A stretch of 64,000 bases of DNA from Rhinopithecus roxellana (lineage: Eukaryota > Chordata > Mammalia > Primates > Cercopithecidae), in NCBI RefSeq assembly GCF_007565055.1, contig NC_044561.1:28180114-28244113 (forward strand), in the 5' to 3' direction. Of the stretch, positions 34,901-47,400 are shown in pieces. Made by a program: the position numbers and the translations under genes. The notes below the pieces were generated by a model. It saw nothing but the letters and a program-made list of their open reading frames with translations. It did not search any database and was not told the DNA's origin. Every line of letters starts with the position of its first letter. Within the stretch, counting starts at the first letter, position 1.

Positions 34901-37900
34901 TTCTGGAGAAGGGACCACCGCGGTGTCACCATCTGTTCCAGCCCCAAGACCCAGCCTAGCCCAAGGAGAAGCCAGCAAGATGTGGGGAAGGGAGAGTGGC
35001 TGGGAGGGGATCTTGGCCGGTTCTCACATAGCGTGTCTAGCAGGGAGGGCAGATGTGCTGACCAGCAGGCCGTGCACAGAGTGGAGGCAGCCGGGGACTT
35101 AGGCATTTGGGGTCACAGCCCTAACGTGGTGATGAGTCCACAAACCCCACCCCCTGCAGGGACCTCCACCCAGTCCCTTGCCAACCTTGCAAGGGGCTTG
35201 CCAGCCCTCCGCCCTCCCGGCACCACTTGAGGGCCAGCTCTTGCACGCTTTCGTCAGAAATACTCAGGTAATCGTTACATGCCGGATTCTGCCACAGCGC
35301 CGGGACACCACCATGAACAGAGGGGACACCACCCTGCCCTGAGAGGGTGGCCTGGGTGGGTCCCCAAGAGCAGCATGGAGCAGGTGAACCCACGGCGTGG
35401 GCCCGCCTGGCCCTGGAGCCCTTGGTGGGCAGGTCCATGCCCCGAGGCAAGAGGAGCCTGGGGACCCTTCCTCCGAGAGGGTCACATGCCCACCGACAGC
35501 CAGGAGAGCCTGGGCATCTCAGCCCACCTGAGATGGACGCTGCCCTCCCACCCCACCCCCAGCCACCTCCAAGGGATCCAATTCTCAGCCTCCTGGCCCC
35601 TCTTCTGATGTGCCTAGCATACAGTAGGGGCTTAATCAAGTCTCATTGGATGAGCAAAGGAAAGAACTGAGTGCCCCATCAGCCGGTGTTTCTCCCCAAA
35701 GGGAGCGTCCGCCTGGCTCAGTCCCGAATTCGGAGCCAGCTGCGGAGGGTTCAGCGACAGCCACGGGGCGTTTTCATCTCGTGCCTCTGTCTTCATGTTG
35801 TGGCAGTGACTCTTACCGCGTGGGAACACAGAGGTGAGACAAGTCACACTGGGCAGTCTTGCTCCCAGCGGGGCTCTTGGGTGGAGCAGGCCAAGGTAGG
35901 AAGGCTCGGATACTTTCCCGGGTTAACTCCTAGCACCCACACGTCGCCTCCTCTGATCTTGGCCCTGTCAAGGTCAAGGCAGCCCATATGTCTCTCCACC
36001 CATAGGTCAGCCCCTCCCTGCACGGGTAACAGGAAACCACATTTTCCTAAATGGGGCTCCCCTCTACACCCCTTTCCGGAATCACTAAGCTGTGAAAGGG
36101 TAGCAGCCAGCCAGGTTCCACCACGCGGCAGAGCACTGGCCAAAGGTAGCCAGTCCCAGCCCAGGGATGGATGTGGATGGATGCGGACACGGGTCCCTCC
36201 TGGAGCCTGGGATGCAGCGTCGTGCCTGCCTGTGTGAAAAGGCACACTCACAAGCCTGGGTTCAGAGGTCAAAGGGGCCTCAGGCAGCCGCCCCTCTTTC
36301 CACCCTGGACCTCCTGGGGTCAGGCTCTCTGAAGAGCACAAACAAATGTGAATGCCAGAGCCCTGCCATCCACGCTGCTCAGAGCCCAGAGGACGCCTGG
36401 CTCCCAGGTCGGCCAGCGGCACGGTCCCCTCAGCCTGGCAGACAGGGCTCCTCGGACAGCCTGTCCCAGCTTCCGGAAGAGCCACGAGGCTTCCCACCTT
36501 TGCCCAGTGTCATTCCTGACAGTACAAAGACAGCTAAGTAAACAAAACCGGCCAGAGCATCTGACCGTTGATCTCCTATCTCCGAGTACACGGCTCCCTG
36601 CAAGGCCAAGCTGCTGTCTCTCCAGAGACTGAAATGATGATCACACGCCCCACGACTCCATCTCACAGGCCGGCCTCCCGCCCAGGAGCGACACATTCAG
36701 GTCAATTGCAGTGTGCCGAGCACAGCTGTATCTTTCCACAGGACAAAAGCGATGCAAATTCCCCATCATCAATTTTTCTTTCTCTTCCCCGAGTAAGAAA
36801 AGAAACAGGAGGGCCAATTTCCTGCCCAGAGCAAACGACTGAGCTGGTATTCACGTGGCAGACTCCTCTCGTCCAGCCCCGGCCCCCATCCAGGCCCCGA
36901 AAACCTGTGGCTGCTGCCAAGGCTCTGGGTTCCCTCGGCTTCCGGAGTCGGCCTCCTCAAGCTGCTCACAGACACCAAGGACGCCGGGCTGCCCCACCCA
37001 CAGGCCTCCCTGCCCCGCAGGTCAGGGCTGAGGTGTCCTGCAGGGTAGGGGTGGGAGCAAGGCCACACACAGGGCAGGCCACGGAGCCCCTTGGTGACCT
37101 TTGCATTTGTGTCCATGGCTCGCCACCAACACAGCGGCTTAAAACAACACAAATGTATTCTCTTATAGTTCTGGAGTCAGAAGTCCAACCTGGGTCTCCC
37201 TGGGCTGAGGTCACGACGTGGGCAGGGCTATTCCTTCTGGAGGCTCCTGGTAGGGGGAGACCCATTTCCTGCCCTTCCAGCTTCCTGAGGCCCCGGTGCT
37301 CCTTGGCTGGTGGCCCCCAGGGAGCAATGACATCAGTGTGACCTCTGACCCTACTCTCACACGGCCTCCTCTGACCTTCCTGCCGCCTCCTTCTCAGAAC
37401 CTCTGTGGTGACTGTGCCCCCCCGGATAATCCAGAACCATCTCCACCAAAGGTCTGCAACTCAATAGTCCAGAACCATCTCTGCCAAAGGTCTGCAACTC
37501 GTCCACATCTACAAAGTCCCTTCTGCCAGGGGAGACCACATTCATAGGCTGGGGGGACATGGTCACTCTGTGGGGCCATGATTGTGCCAACCATCCTCTC
37601 CCTTGAGATGATCATGTCAGGTAAAGGAACCAAGTGCCTCGGCAGGCTGAGCGAATCCTCATCCCTCCACCCGGCCCGGCGTGGACTTTCCTGCCCCTGG
37701 TAGTCCTTGGGTCTCAAAACCACTGGAAGCCCTCCTTTGGTGGGTCCAGGAGCCCTCCAGGAGTACGGGGTCCCTGGTGGCCCCAGCTCTATCTCTCTCC
37801 TTCCCACTTCCAGCTGTGCCCCCAAAGGCACCTGAAGCAGGATTCCCCGGTGCCACCACCGAGACGGCCCCACCAGAAAACCGCACACTGAGCCTCTCTA

Positions 37901-40900
37901 AAGCTCCACAGTGAACCGCAGGGATGGAGGGGATGTTCCAGAGTCACCCATGCGGCCCAGAAATGCACGACCTGCCACAGCGCATCCTAATGGCAGCACC
38001 GGGCACCTTCTCTCCCAAGACCCCCTGCACTTGTCTCAGGCACAGACATGTGCAAGACATGTGTGAGTGTCCAGGCGGCAGCCATACACGCCACACAGGG
38101 ATGGGAGGCTGCCCGGGTGCACCCGGATGCATGTGATATCACACCTGCCGGGGCCAAGTCACAGGTGGAGACCCGGGGGTAGGAGCCGTGGCCCGCGACA
38201 TCAGACCAGAAAGTCACGGCCCTGCAGGAGCAGAGGAGCTACCACATCAGAGGCCACGGCTTGTGCGGATCCCGTGGCACTGTTTCCAGCCCAGTGAGCT
38301 GTGCCTCTTCCAGGGTCGAGTGCCGGCCGAAATGGGCTGAGTGCACAACGGACCTGGTCACAGCAGCCACCGAATGGCAAGGAACCCAGTGGGAGGCCAG
38401 GGACCCAAAATGCCTGGCCAAGGAGTGAGTTGGACCCCTAGAACCTAAGTCCCAAGGGAGCACCTGAAACGAGCAATCTGTGCCTGCCTCGTGAGTTCTC
38501 ATCCAGGGGTCTGCTCCCCCAATGCCCAGGAAGGCACGTTGGCCGTCTCACTGTCAGGAAAGAAAGTGAGGCAGCCCAAGTGCATGGCACATGAGGAAAC
38601 CAGCATGGCTACCCAGTGGGCCAGGGCCTGCTCCCACTCCAACCTATCACAAGAACCATTGGGCAGCAAAATATGTCGGGGTGGAGGGGAAGATGGAAGG
38701 AGGCCCAGGGGACACTCTGTGTGCCTACAAGGACCCTCAGACCCACAGGCGTCTTGCAGTCGGGGGTCAAGCTCTAGCACAAGGTTTAGAGATGCTCACG
38801 AGGAAGAGTGGCTCTGGTCCTGCAGGCAGCCCCACCCACTCCAGATAGCACCAGCCACCACTCTCCAAGGAATGAAGCAGATCAGGCACAGACTAGGAGC
38901 CCCCGGGACAGGACAAGAGCCTGGCGTGGCAACACATTGCACATACAAATCACCCCACAGAGGCTAAAGGAAGCCCCGGGACAGCCAGGCTGGTTGTGCA
39001 CCCACCCACTCCAGCCTTCACACCTCCCCAGCGTCTGGGAGAAGGGCAGGGATGACCACCTCACCGGTCACTCCGGGGCACCCCCCACAACGTTCTCTGA
39101 TGAGTGAACAGCCACCCTGATTTGAGGGGAGGCAAAGGAGATGCGTCGGCTCAGGCCTACGCACGCCCAGACGGTGAGGCCGAGGCCCGGCCTCCACCCA
39201 GCCTCGACGCCCAGCCCACAGGGAAGTTACTGGGAGGAAGAAAAGCAGCTCTGCGGCTATTTTTAAACCTGTAAAAGTAGATCTCTCAGGCAGGAGTCCT
39301 CTTGGCACACGACTGATTCAACAGGCCTTGCCTCACCCAAAAATAAAAATCAAGTGATAATCTTTAAATAAAACTCCTTCCCACCAGACCAGGGGCGCGA
39401 ACTCAGGATCCACCCAAAAAGCTGCTCCTGGCCAGGCAGAGGCCTGTACCCCCAGAGGCCCGCACCCCCAGAGGCCTGCACCCCTAGAGGCCCGCACCCC
39501 CAGAGGCCTGCACCCCCAGAGGTCCCACCTGGCCACCTCCCCTGGACTTTCACCTGAACTCTCCCAGCCCAATTCAGCCCTCCCGCCATCACCGCAGGAT
39601 CTTTCTAAAAGACAGGCATTCCCTCCATCGAATTACCCAGCTGCAAGTCACACTGCGGAGTCCAGAATACAGCTTCAGCTACAGTCGCCACACAGGCAGC
39701 CCCTTCAACCCCTTCCTCCCGTGGCCCTACCTGCTCAGGGAAAACAGAAAATTCCAAGAAATGCCTTGCTTTTATGGTCAAGTTTTGCCTGCATTTTCTC
39801 CCTAACATTTATTTATTGCGGTGTCATTTACTGCTATGTGCAGAGGTAATGTTTACTGAACAATCAACTGTCAACACCGTCTTGGTCAGTACCTAGGAAG
39901 AAGCAACCTTCCAAGCACATCACACCCTAATGTCGTAGGCTGCTACGCGCAGAGCTGGCCGACCACCGCTTTAGGTACATTTCAGGACACCAATGCAGGA
40001 TCTAGGGTGGACAAATAATGCACTGACATTTTTACCATGTCAACTAAGAAGAACCAGGATCCCAGCCAGGGTTTTCACCTGGAGAGCTGGTTTTCAGAAA
40101 CCGATGCCTAGCTCTCCCTGTGAGAGGCACGTGGCATCTGACAGCCTGTGGGCTGGACTCTGGGGCTCCGGCCCAGCACAGAGCCAGGAGAGGCGTGTGC
40201 TTGACAGCACGTGCCATCCCTCGCCCCCGCAACCTCCCTTTCCAACCAAGCACTTGGCACCCAGCAGCCAAGCCCTCCGGGCCCCCAGTCCCTTCCCACA
40301 GCAACAGGCTCTCTGCCAAGCACCTGCTCCCTGCTGAGTGTGGGCTAGGGGCAATCAGGGACACTCCCCAACTCCACTTCCAGCTGGTGACTCTAGGCCC
40401 CAAGGCACTAGGAAGCAAAGGTGGCACAGATAAAACCGTGCCTGGGACCAAACACCAGACAGAATGGGAGGAAGGAGGTACATCCGGAGCTCTGGGAGGT
40501 GGCCAGTGAGGCCTTAAAGTATGTGCAAAAGGGCATGCCTAGCGGAGGAAACAGCGTATTAGTTAATTTGTCTACCTATCCATCCATCCATCCATGCATC
40601 CATCTACTCATCTGTCTGCTCATTCACCCATCCATCCATTCATCCATCATTTACCCACCCATTACCTAATCTACCCATTTGTTTGCCTTCTCATTGATGC
40701 ATCCATCCATCCAATCACCCATCCATCCACCCACATGTCCATCCATCCACATATCCACTCACCCACCCATCTAACCATCCCTTCTCCCATTCACCCACCC
40801 ATATATCTATCTACTCACCCATCCATCCATTCATCCATCCATCCACTTACCCATTCATCCATCTATCCACTCACTTGTCTGTTCATCCACCCATCCATCC

Positions 40901-43900
40901 ATCCATCCACGATTTATCCACCCATTTACCTCATCTACCTATTTGTTTGCCTACTCACTGATCCATCCATCCATCCACTCACCCATCCATCCATCTACAT
41001 GTCCACTCTTCCATCCATTCATCCATCCACCCATCCATCTATCCAGCAATGCATCCATCCACCCATCCACCCACCTGTCTACCCATCTACCTATCCACTC
41101 ACCCACAGCCATCCATCCATCCATATGTACATACACGCAGATGTGGGCTGAGCATCCAATAGCTGTCAGGCTCTGGGCTCAAGCCTTTGGAAGTCACAGA
41201 TAAGGCAGCAGCTACCTTTACTCCCTCCCACATGAGTCTAGGTGGTAGATGAATGTGACAAATAAGGGTCTCCTTACAGAGCTGGGACACTAGGACACAC
41301 CAGGTGCTGCACCAGTACTCTGCATGTGCCACTAGAGAGCCTGTCTCTGCTATGCAGCCTCATCTACAGATGAGGTGCAGAGGACGGGAAGGCTTGCTGG
41401 CCTGGGGAGTGTCTCACCCACTGCACACAGGACCTCGGCTGTGAGGCCAGGGAGCTGGGATGTGTTCATCAGGGCAGGATGCAGTTGACTAGAGAGGTCA
41501 CAGAGGTGGGCAGTGGTTCCTGACTTAACACTTCCCATGGAATTCAACACAGGCATCATCCAAAACACCTGTCAGATGACGATGCTGAACCCAGGACCTG
41601 CAGCCATCGCAAAACACACAGGCAGGCGTGTTCAGGCTCCCTCTCTGACTTCACCCCAGCCCCTGGGGGCAGCAGGGAGGAGGCCCCCCGCTGGCAGGAT
41701 CAGGGGTTTCTCCTCTGAGGTGTGAGCTCCAGGGACGGGGCCGGGAACTCAGTGTGGCGGGTCAGCTCACCCCGTACTCAAAGATCTGTCCTGGGCAACG
41801 AAGGATCCCAGGGCCGAACATCCACAATGTGTAATTAAAAAGCAGGCGGGTGTTCATGGGGCAATGCAAGTGATGGAGAAACACGGATTGGGGGCCAACT
41901 TCGTTTTTTCCTAGGGAAATTCCATATAATACAGACACGTCGCTGTCTCAGTGCCACCTGTCTTCATCTTCTGCCTGTCTGCTCCCTTCTGTAGGTCTGG
42001 GTCAGCCGCTCACAGTCATCACTTATTAAACAGGTCACTCTAGAGCAGACCAGACCAACCGGGTGTCTGGCCCTGGAAGTCTGATACGGTGTGGCTGTGT
42101 CCCCACCCAAATCTCATCTTGAATTCCCGCATATTGTGGGGGGGACCCGGTGGGAGGTAATTAAAACACAGGGGCAGGTCTCTCCTGTGCTGTTCTTGTG
42201 ATCGTGAAGGAGTCTCATGAGATCTGACGGTTTTATAAGGAGGAGTTTCCCTGCACAAGCTCTCTCTTTGTCTGCTGCCATCCGGGTAAGATGTGACTTG
42301 CTCCTCCTTGCCTTTCACCATGATTGTGAGGCCTCCCCAGCCATGTGGAACTGTAAGTCCATGAAACCTCTTTTGTTTGTAAAGTGCCCAGTCTCAGGTA
42401 TGTCTTTATCAGCAGCGTGAAAACAGACTAATGCAGAGTTTATCTTTTCACCACTGGAGAAACCGTAAAAGCGGAGTTTAAAAGGCCTGAGTCAAGAACC
42501 ACACCCACAGGCCCAGGTCCGAAGAGGCAAGTCCAGAGACTTCGAGTCAACCCCACACCTAAGCCTGTCTCCATCTGCCTTCAAAAGGACACCCTCACCA
42601 GCAGGCAGCTGGCAGCTCCCCAGACCCCTCTGCTTGCAGAAGACTTCAATGGTAAGGAAGGTGTTCCTCACTCTGAATCACCCAGGACAGCCACCTAGAA
42701 ACTTCCCTTCTCCTCCAGGACCCCTCCATTAAAGCTATGCATTCAGAGGAAGCCCTGCAGGCCTCAGGAAGCAGATGGCTGGCCCCTCCTGCCAGCTTCT
42801 TCGAGAAGACCTCCCATGGCCTAAGGGCCGGCCACCCTGATCCCTGTATGTGACAGCAGGAAAGGGAGCTTCCAGGAGCATCAGGGGCTCAGGAGGAAAA
42901 GGCACCTTCTCCCCAAGTCCCACTCTTGGGGAACCACTGCCACTGCCTGTCTGAGTGCATCTGTCAGGAATCCACCCGTGTCTGGCGCTATGAGGGTACC
43001 CATGCCCAGAGATGGGGCGTGGTAGCCTAGGGGAGCACCCTCCAGCTCAGCCAGGAGGCATCTGCAGCCCTCCCCAGCAACACAGGAAGAAGAAAGGCAG
43101 TCACGAGGCCCCCCACACAGTCTAGCAACCGGCAAGCCTCCAGGAGGAGGAGCTCCCTGGCCCCGCGGGTCCTCAGAAGCACGTCCCCCCCAAAATCCAA
43201 ATTCCGCATCACATTGCCCTTGGGTAGAGGCTGTGTGTGCACCTTACAGCCCTGGGGAATCTCACCTCCCAGAGCCTGCGCGCGGCAGGTGACAAGTGAC
43301 CAACAGATGCACACGCGTGCACGGCAACCGCTGCTCAAAAAGCACTAGCAACCGAAATGCATTTGGGGCTACATAAAAATGCATGATGCTTTTAATTTAT
43401 TTATGTGCTTCTTTAACAAATTTAGGCTCCTGCCTTCAGCCATGAGCCAAAATCCATTTCAACTTCACAGTCTTCATCCTGTGTCATTTTCTTGAAGGAA
43501 AATGTACTCTTCAGGATGTAATCATCAGAGAAGGCTGCGGCATACTTGGGCCATTTCCTCTCCTCCGTGAGGAATAATACCCTGCTTTCTGAGAGAAGGT
43601 ACTAATGGAGTGGAATTTTAACACTGACCACTTAGCTGTTTTACAGGTGGGGGAGCTGAGGCCCCAAACGGGTAAATGTTCACAGCCACCTGCTAACCAG
43701 TGCCTGAGTCAAGAACTAGAATTGGGTCCTGACTCCTAACACAGCTCTCTACGCCAGCACTCCCTCCTACAGGTCAGGAGAGGCAGGGATAGCCACAGCA
43801 GCACACAGATGTTGGCTTAGTGACAACCAAAATACGCCTGTGGGTCCCCAGATTACATAATGTCCTTTCTTACATTCTATATCCTTCTGGGGACTAAGAT

Positions 43901-44419
43901 GGGTGTGAGAATGGGACAGGGCACAGGTTCTGCTGGGCAAACTCCAACTAATCTGCAATTAATCCCTCCATTCACCAAGCTCCCACTATACCCAAGACAT
44001 CATGCTTGGGGTATAAAAACAAGCTCATCCCGTATCCTCCAGGTGCAGACAGCCCGCTAAGAACTACCTGCAACTACTAACATCCTGTACTCCTGGAGAC
44101 AGTACAGCTGTCCATCAACAGGGAATAAGCAAGGCCAGGAACAGTGGCTCACACCTGTAATAAACTTTGAGAGGCTGAGGCGGATGGATGGCTTGAGTCC
44201 AGGAGTTCAAGATCAGCCTGGGCAACATGGTGAAGCCCCGTCTCCACACACATACACACAAAAAGCCAGGTGCGGTGGCATGTGCCTACAGTCCTTGCTA
44301 CTCAGAAGGCTGAGGTGGGAGGATTGCTTGAGCCTGGGAGGACGAGGCTGCAGTGAGCCAGGATAGTGCTACTGCACTCCAGCCTGAGTGACAGAATGAG
44401 CCTGTCTCAAAAATAAAAC

Positions 44420-44452
<33 letters not shown>

Positions 44453-47400
44453 CAGGGAACAAGTAGACAAGTGGATGAAGCCACGCCACAGTCACACTGT
44501 GGACATAAATGTAACCCGGAACAGGGACAGGTGTAACCTGGAACAGGGACAGGTAGAACACAGAGCAGGGACAGGTGTAACCCGAGACAGGGACAGGTGT
44601 AACATGGGACAGGTGTAACCCAGAAAAGGGATGCGTGTAACCCAGGACAGGGACAAGTGTAACCCAGGACAGGGACAAGTGTGACCCAGAACCAGACCAC
44701 GTGTAACCCGGGATAGGGACAGGTGTAACATGGGACAGGTGTAACCCAGAAAAGGGATGGGTATAACATGGAACAGGGACAGATGTAACATGGAACAGGG
44801 ACAGGTGCGACTGGGGACAGGGACAGGTATAACACGGAACAGGTGTGACTGGGGACAGGGACAGGTGTAACTGGGGACAGGGGCAGGTGTAACATGGAAC
44901 AGGGACAGGTGTAACCTGGAACAGGGACAGGTGTAACATGGAACAGGGGCAGGTGTAACCTGGAACAGGAGCAGGTGTAACACGGAACAGGGACAGGTGT
45001 AACACGGAACAGGGGCAGGTGTAACCTGGAACAGGGACAAGTGTAACCCGGAACAGGGACAGATGTAACATGGAACAGAAACAGGTGTAACCTGGAACAG
45101 GGGCAGGTCCAGAACAGGGACAGATATAACATGGAACAGGGACAGCTGTAACACGGAACAGGGGCAGGTGTAACCTGGAACAGGGATTATCTCTGTGTAC
45201 CATTTTGGAGTGACCTACAGGATATAATGTGAGTGTGCAGAAAGTGTGAGCACCCTAACACTTATCTAAGCAGGAAGGTAAGAATCAATATAGATGCTCA
45301 TGCTTATAAAAAATTTCAGTTGGAAGAATACAGTGTAAAATTAGAAGGAAACTGGTTATCTACGAAGAAAGGAAATGGGGGCGGGGTGCAAGAAGAGAAA
45401 CTCGACTTCTCTGAATATACCTTGACTTTGGAACCATGGAAACGATTTTAGATAGCTGTACGAATAAATTTAATTTAAAAAAGAATTCTCTACATCATGC
45501 ATCATGGGACAAAATGGCATCATGTACCCGCCGATGTGACATAAGGACACACCATCATGTCTGTGGCACCCGGACACAATCGCATGAACTGAGTCTCTTC
45601 ATGAGGAAACAGGGCCAACCCAAATTGAGGACAGCCTGCAAAATAACTGACCTGTTCTCTTCAAAAATGTCAATATCAGGAAACAAAGAAAGAACTGCTC
45701 CAGGTGAAAGGAGACAAAAGAGGCATGAAACTATCGCAACTCAGAACTGTCTTTTGCTACAAAGGACATTACTAGACAATAGTGAGGTAGGAATAAGATC
45801 TCAGCCAGATAATAGCATTGTATCAGTGTTAATTTCGTGATTTTGATAACTGACCTGCAGAGTGAGACTCCGTCTCAAAAAAAAAAAAAAAGTCCGATGA
45901 GGTTAAACAGGCACTTAGGAGTCCTAGATGTGAATTCCCATAGAATTATCTGTATGAAATCCTAAGGCCCATGCCCTGTCCACTGAGAAGGTCCAGACAA
46001 CAGGTCACCAGCGGCCATCAATGCCCTAGGATCCCCATGGAGTGTGTCAACATCTGCTGCCACCAAAAGGAACCAGGGCTTTATTTCAGAAATGGTCAAT
46101 TCCAGGACTGGTGATGAGCCTGGGGTATCTGGTCACACCAAAAAGCAAGGAATCACTCAGACAACTGAGTTGTGTCAAAAGGACTCTCAGAAGCCAACTG
46201 AAAGAGGCCCAGAAGCAGAACCATTTGAGCATTAATCAGATACGAATCAGAATTATCAAAACACGCCAAATATGTTTACATTCACTGTCCCATGAGAATC
46301 CCAAAAACCCCAGGAGAGCCCAACACCCTCACTGGTGGCTGTTCTCAGAAGAGAATGCAACTCATTATTCTGAAAACTGGAAAACGAGGGGGGACTCCAA
46401 CCATGCACTCCGCCCCTCGTCTATGAACTACTCCTCGGCGGAGCCAAACGGCAGACAAAGGCAAGTTTGTTTTCAGAAATGTGTCAGCTAACAAATGGAA
46501 AGGGAATGGCGGAAGTAGAAAATGACCATTCTGCAACCTCTAATGAAATGATGGCTCTGAGCAATAATCATCAAAGCTGTGACACTGAACAGAGACCGCC
46601 TCATGGAAGCACACAGCACCACCACCAGAGGGATCGTCCCCGGAGGGTCACCCAACCCCGTCGCGACCGGGAAGCACAGGGTATGGACCATGTTAGGCCA
46701 CCTTCAGCAGAGTCCACAGCAGAGACTGTCCAGCAGGTGACCTGGTCTACCAAGGACAAAAAGTGTGATGCGAGAACCTGCAGGGTCAAGACTGGAGAGA
46801 GACACCACCAAGCACAACACACCAACCTCATCTGACTCTTCATTCAGAGAGAGCTGCAAAGCAATCTGAGACCTCATCAGGGAAATTTATTTATTTCCTT
46901 CCTTCCTTCCTTCCTTCCTTCCTTCCTTCCTTCCTTCCTTCCTTCCTATTTATTTATTTATTTATTTAGAAATGGGGTCAGATGCAGTGGCTCACGCCTG
47001 TAATTCTGACACTTTGGGAGGCCAAGGCAGGTGGATCACCTGAGGTCAACAGTTCGAGACCAGCCCGGCCAACACGGTGAAACCCCGTCTCCATTAAAAA
47101 TACAAAAATTACCCAGGCATGGTGGCGGGCGCCTGTAATCCCAGCTACTCAGGAGGCTGAGGCCAGAGAATCGCCTGAACCTGGCAGGCAGAGGCTACAG
47201 TGAGCCGAGATCGCACCACTGCACTCCGAACTGAGTGACAGTGAGACTCCATCTCTAAATAAATAAATAAATAATATAATAAAATAAAATAAAAATATTA
47301 AGAGATGGGGTCTCACTCTGTCATCCAGGCTGGAGTGCAACGGCTCATTCCCTATCAGGGAAATTTGAGCCTAAGTTGGACAGCTGATGGTATTAACGAA

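Noticed and set aside
44298..45203. 301-codon minus-strand open frame
   Set aside because: Entirely the 22 bp minisatellite plus an Alu end; other frames are equally open.
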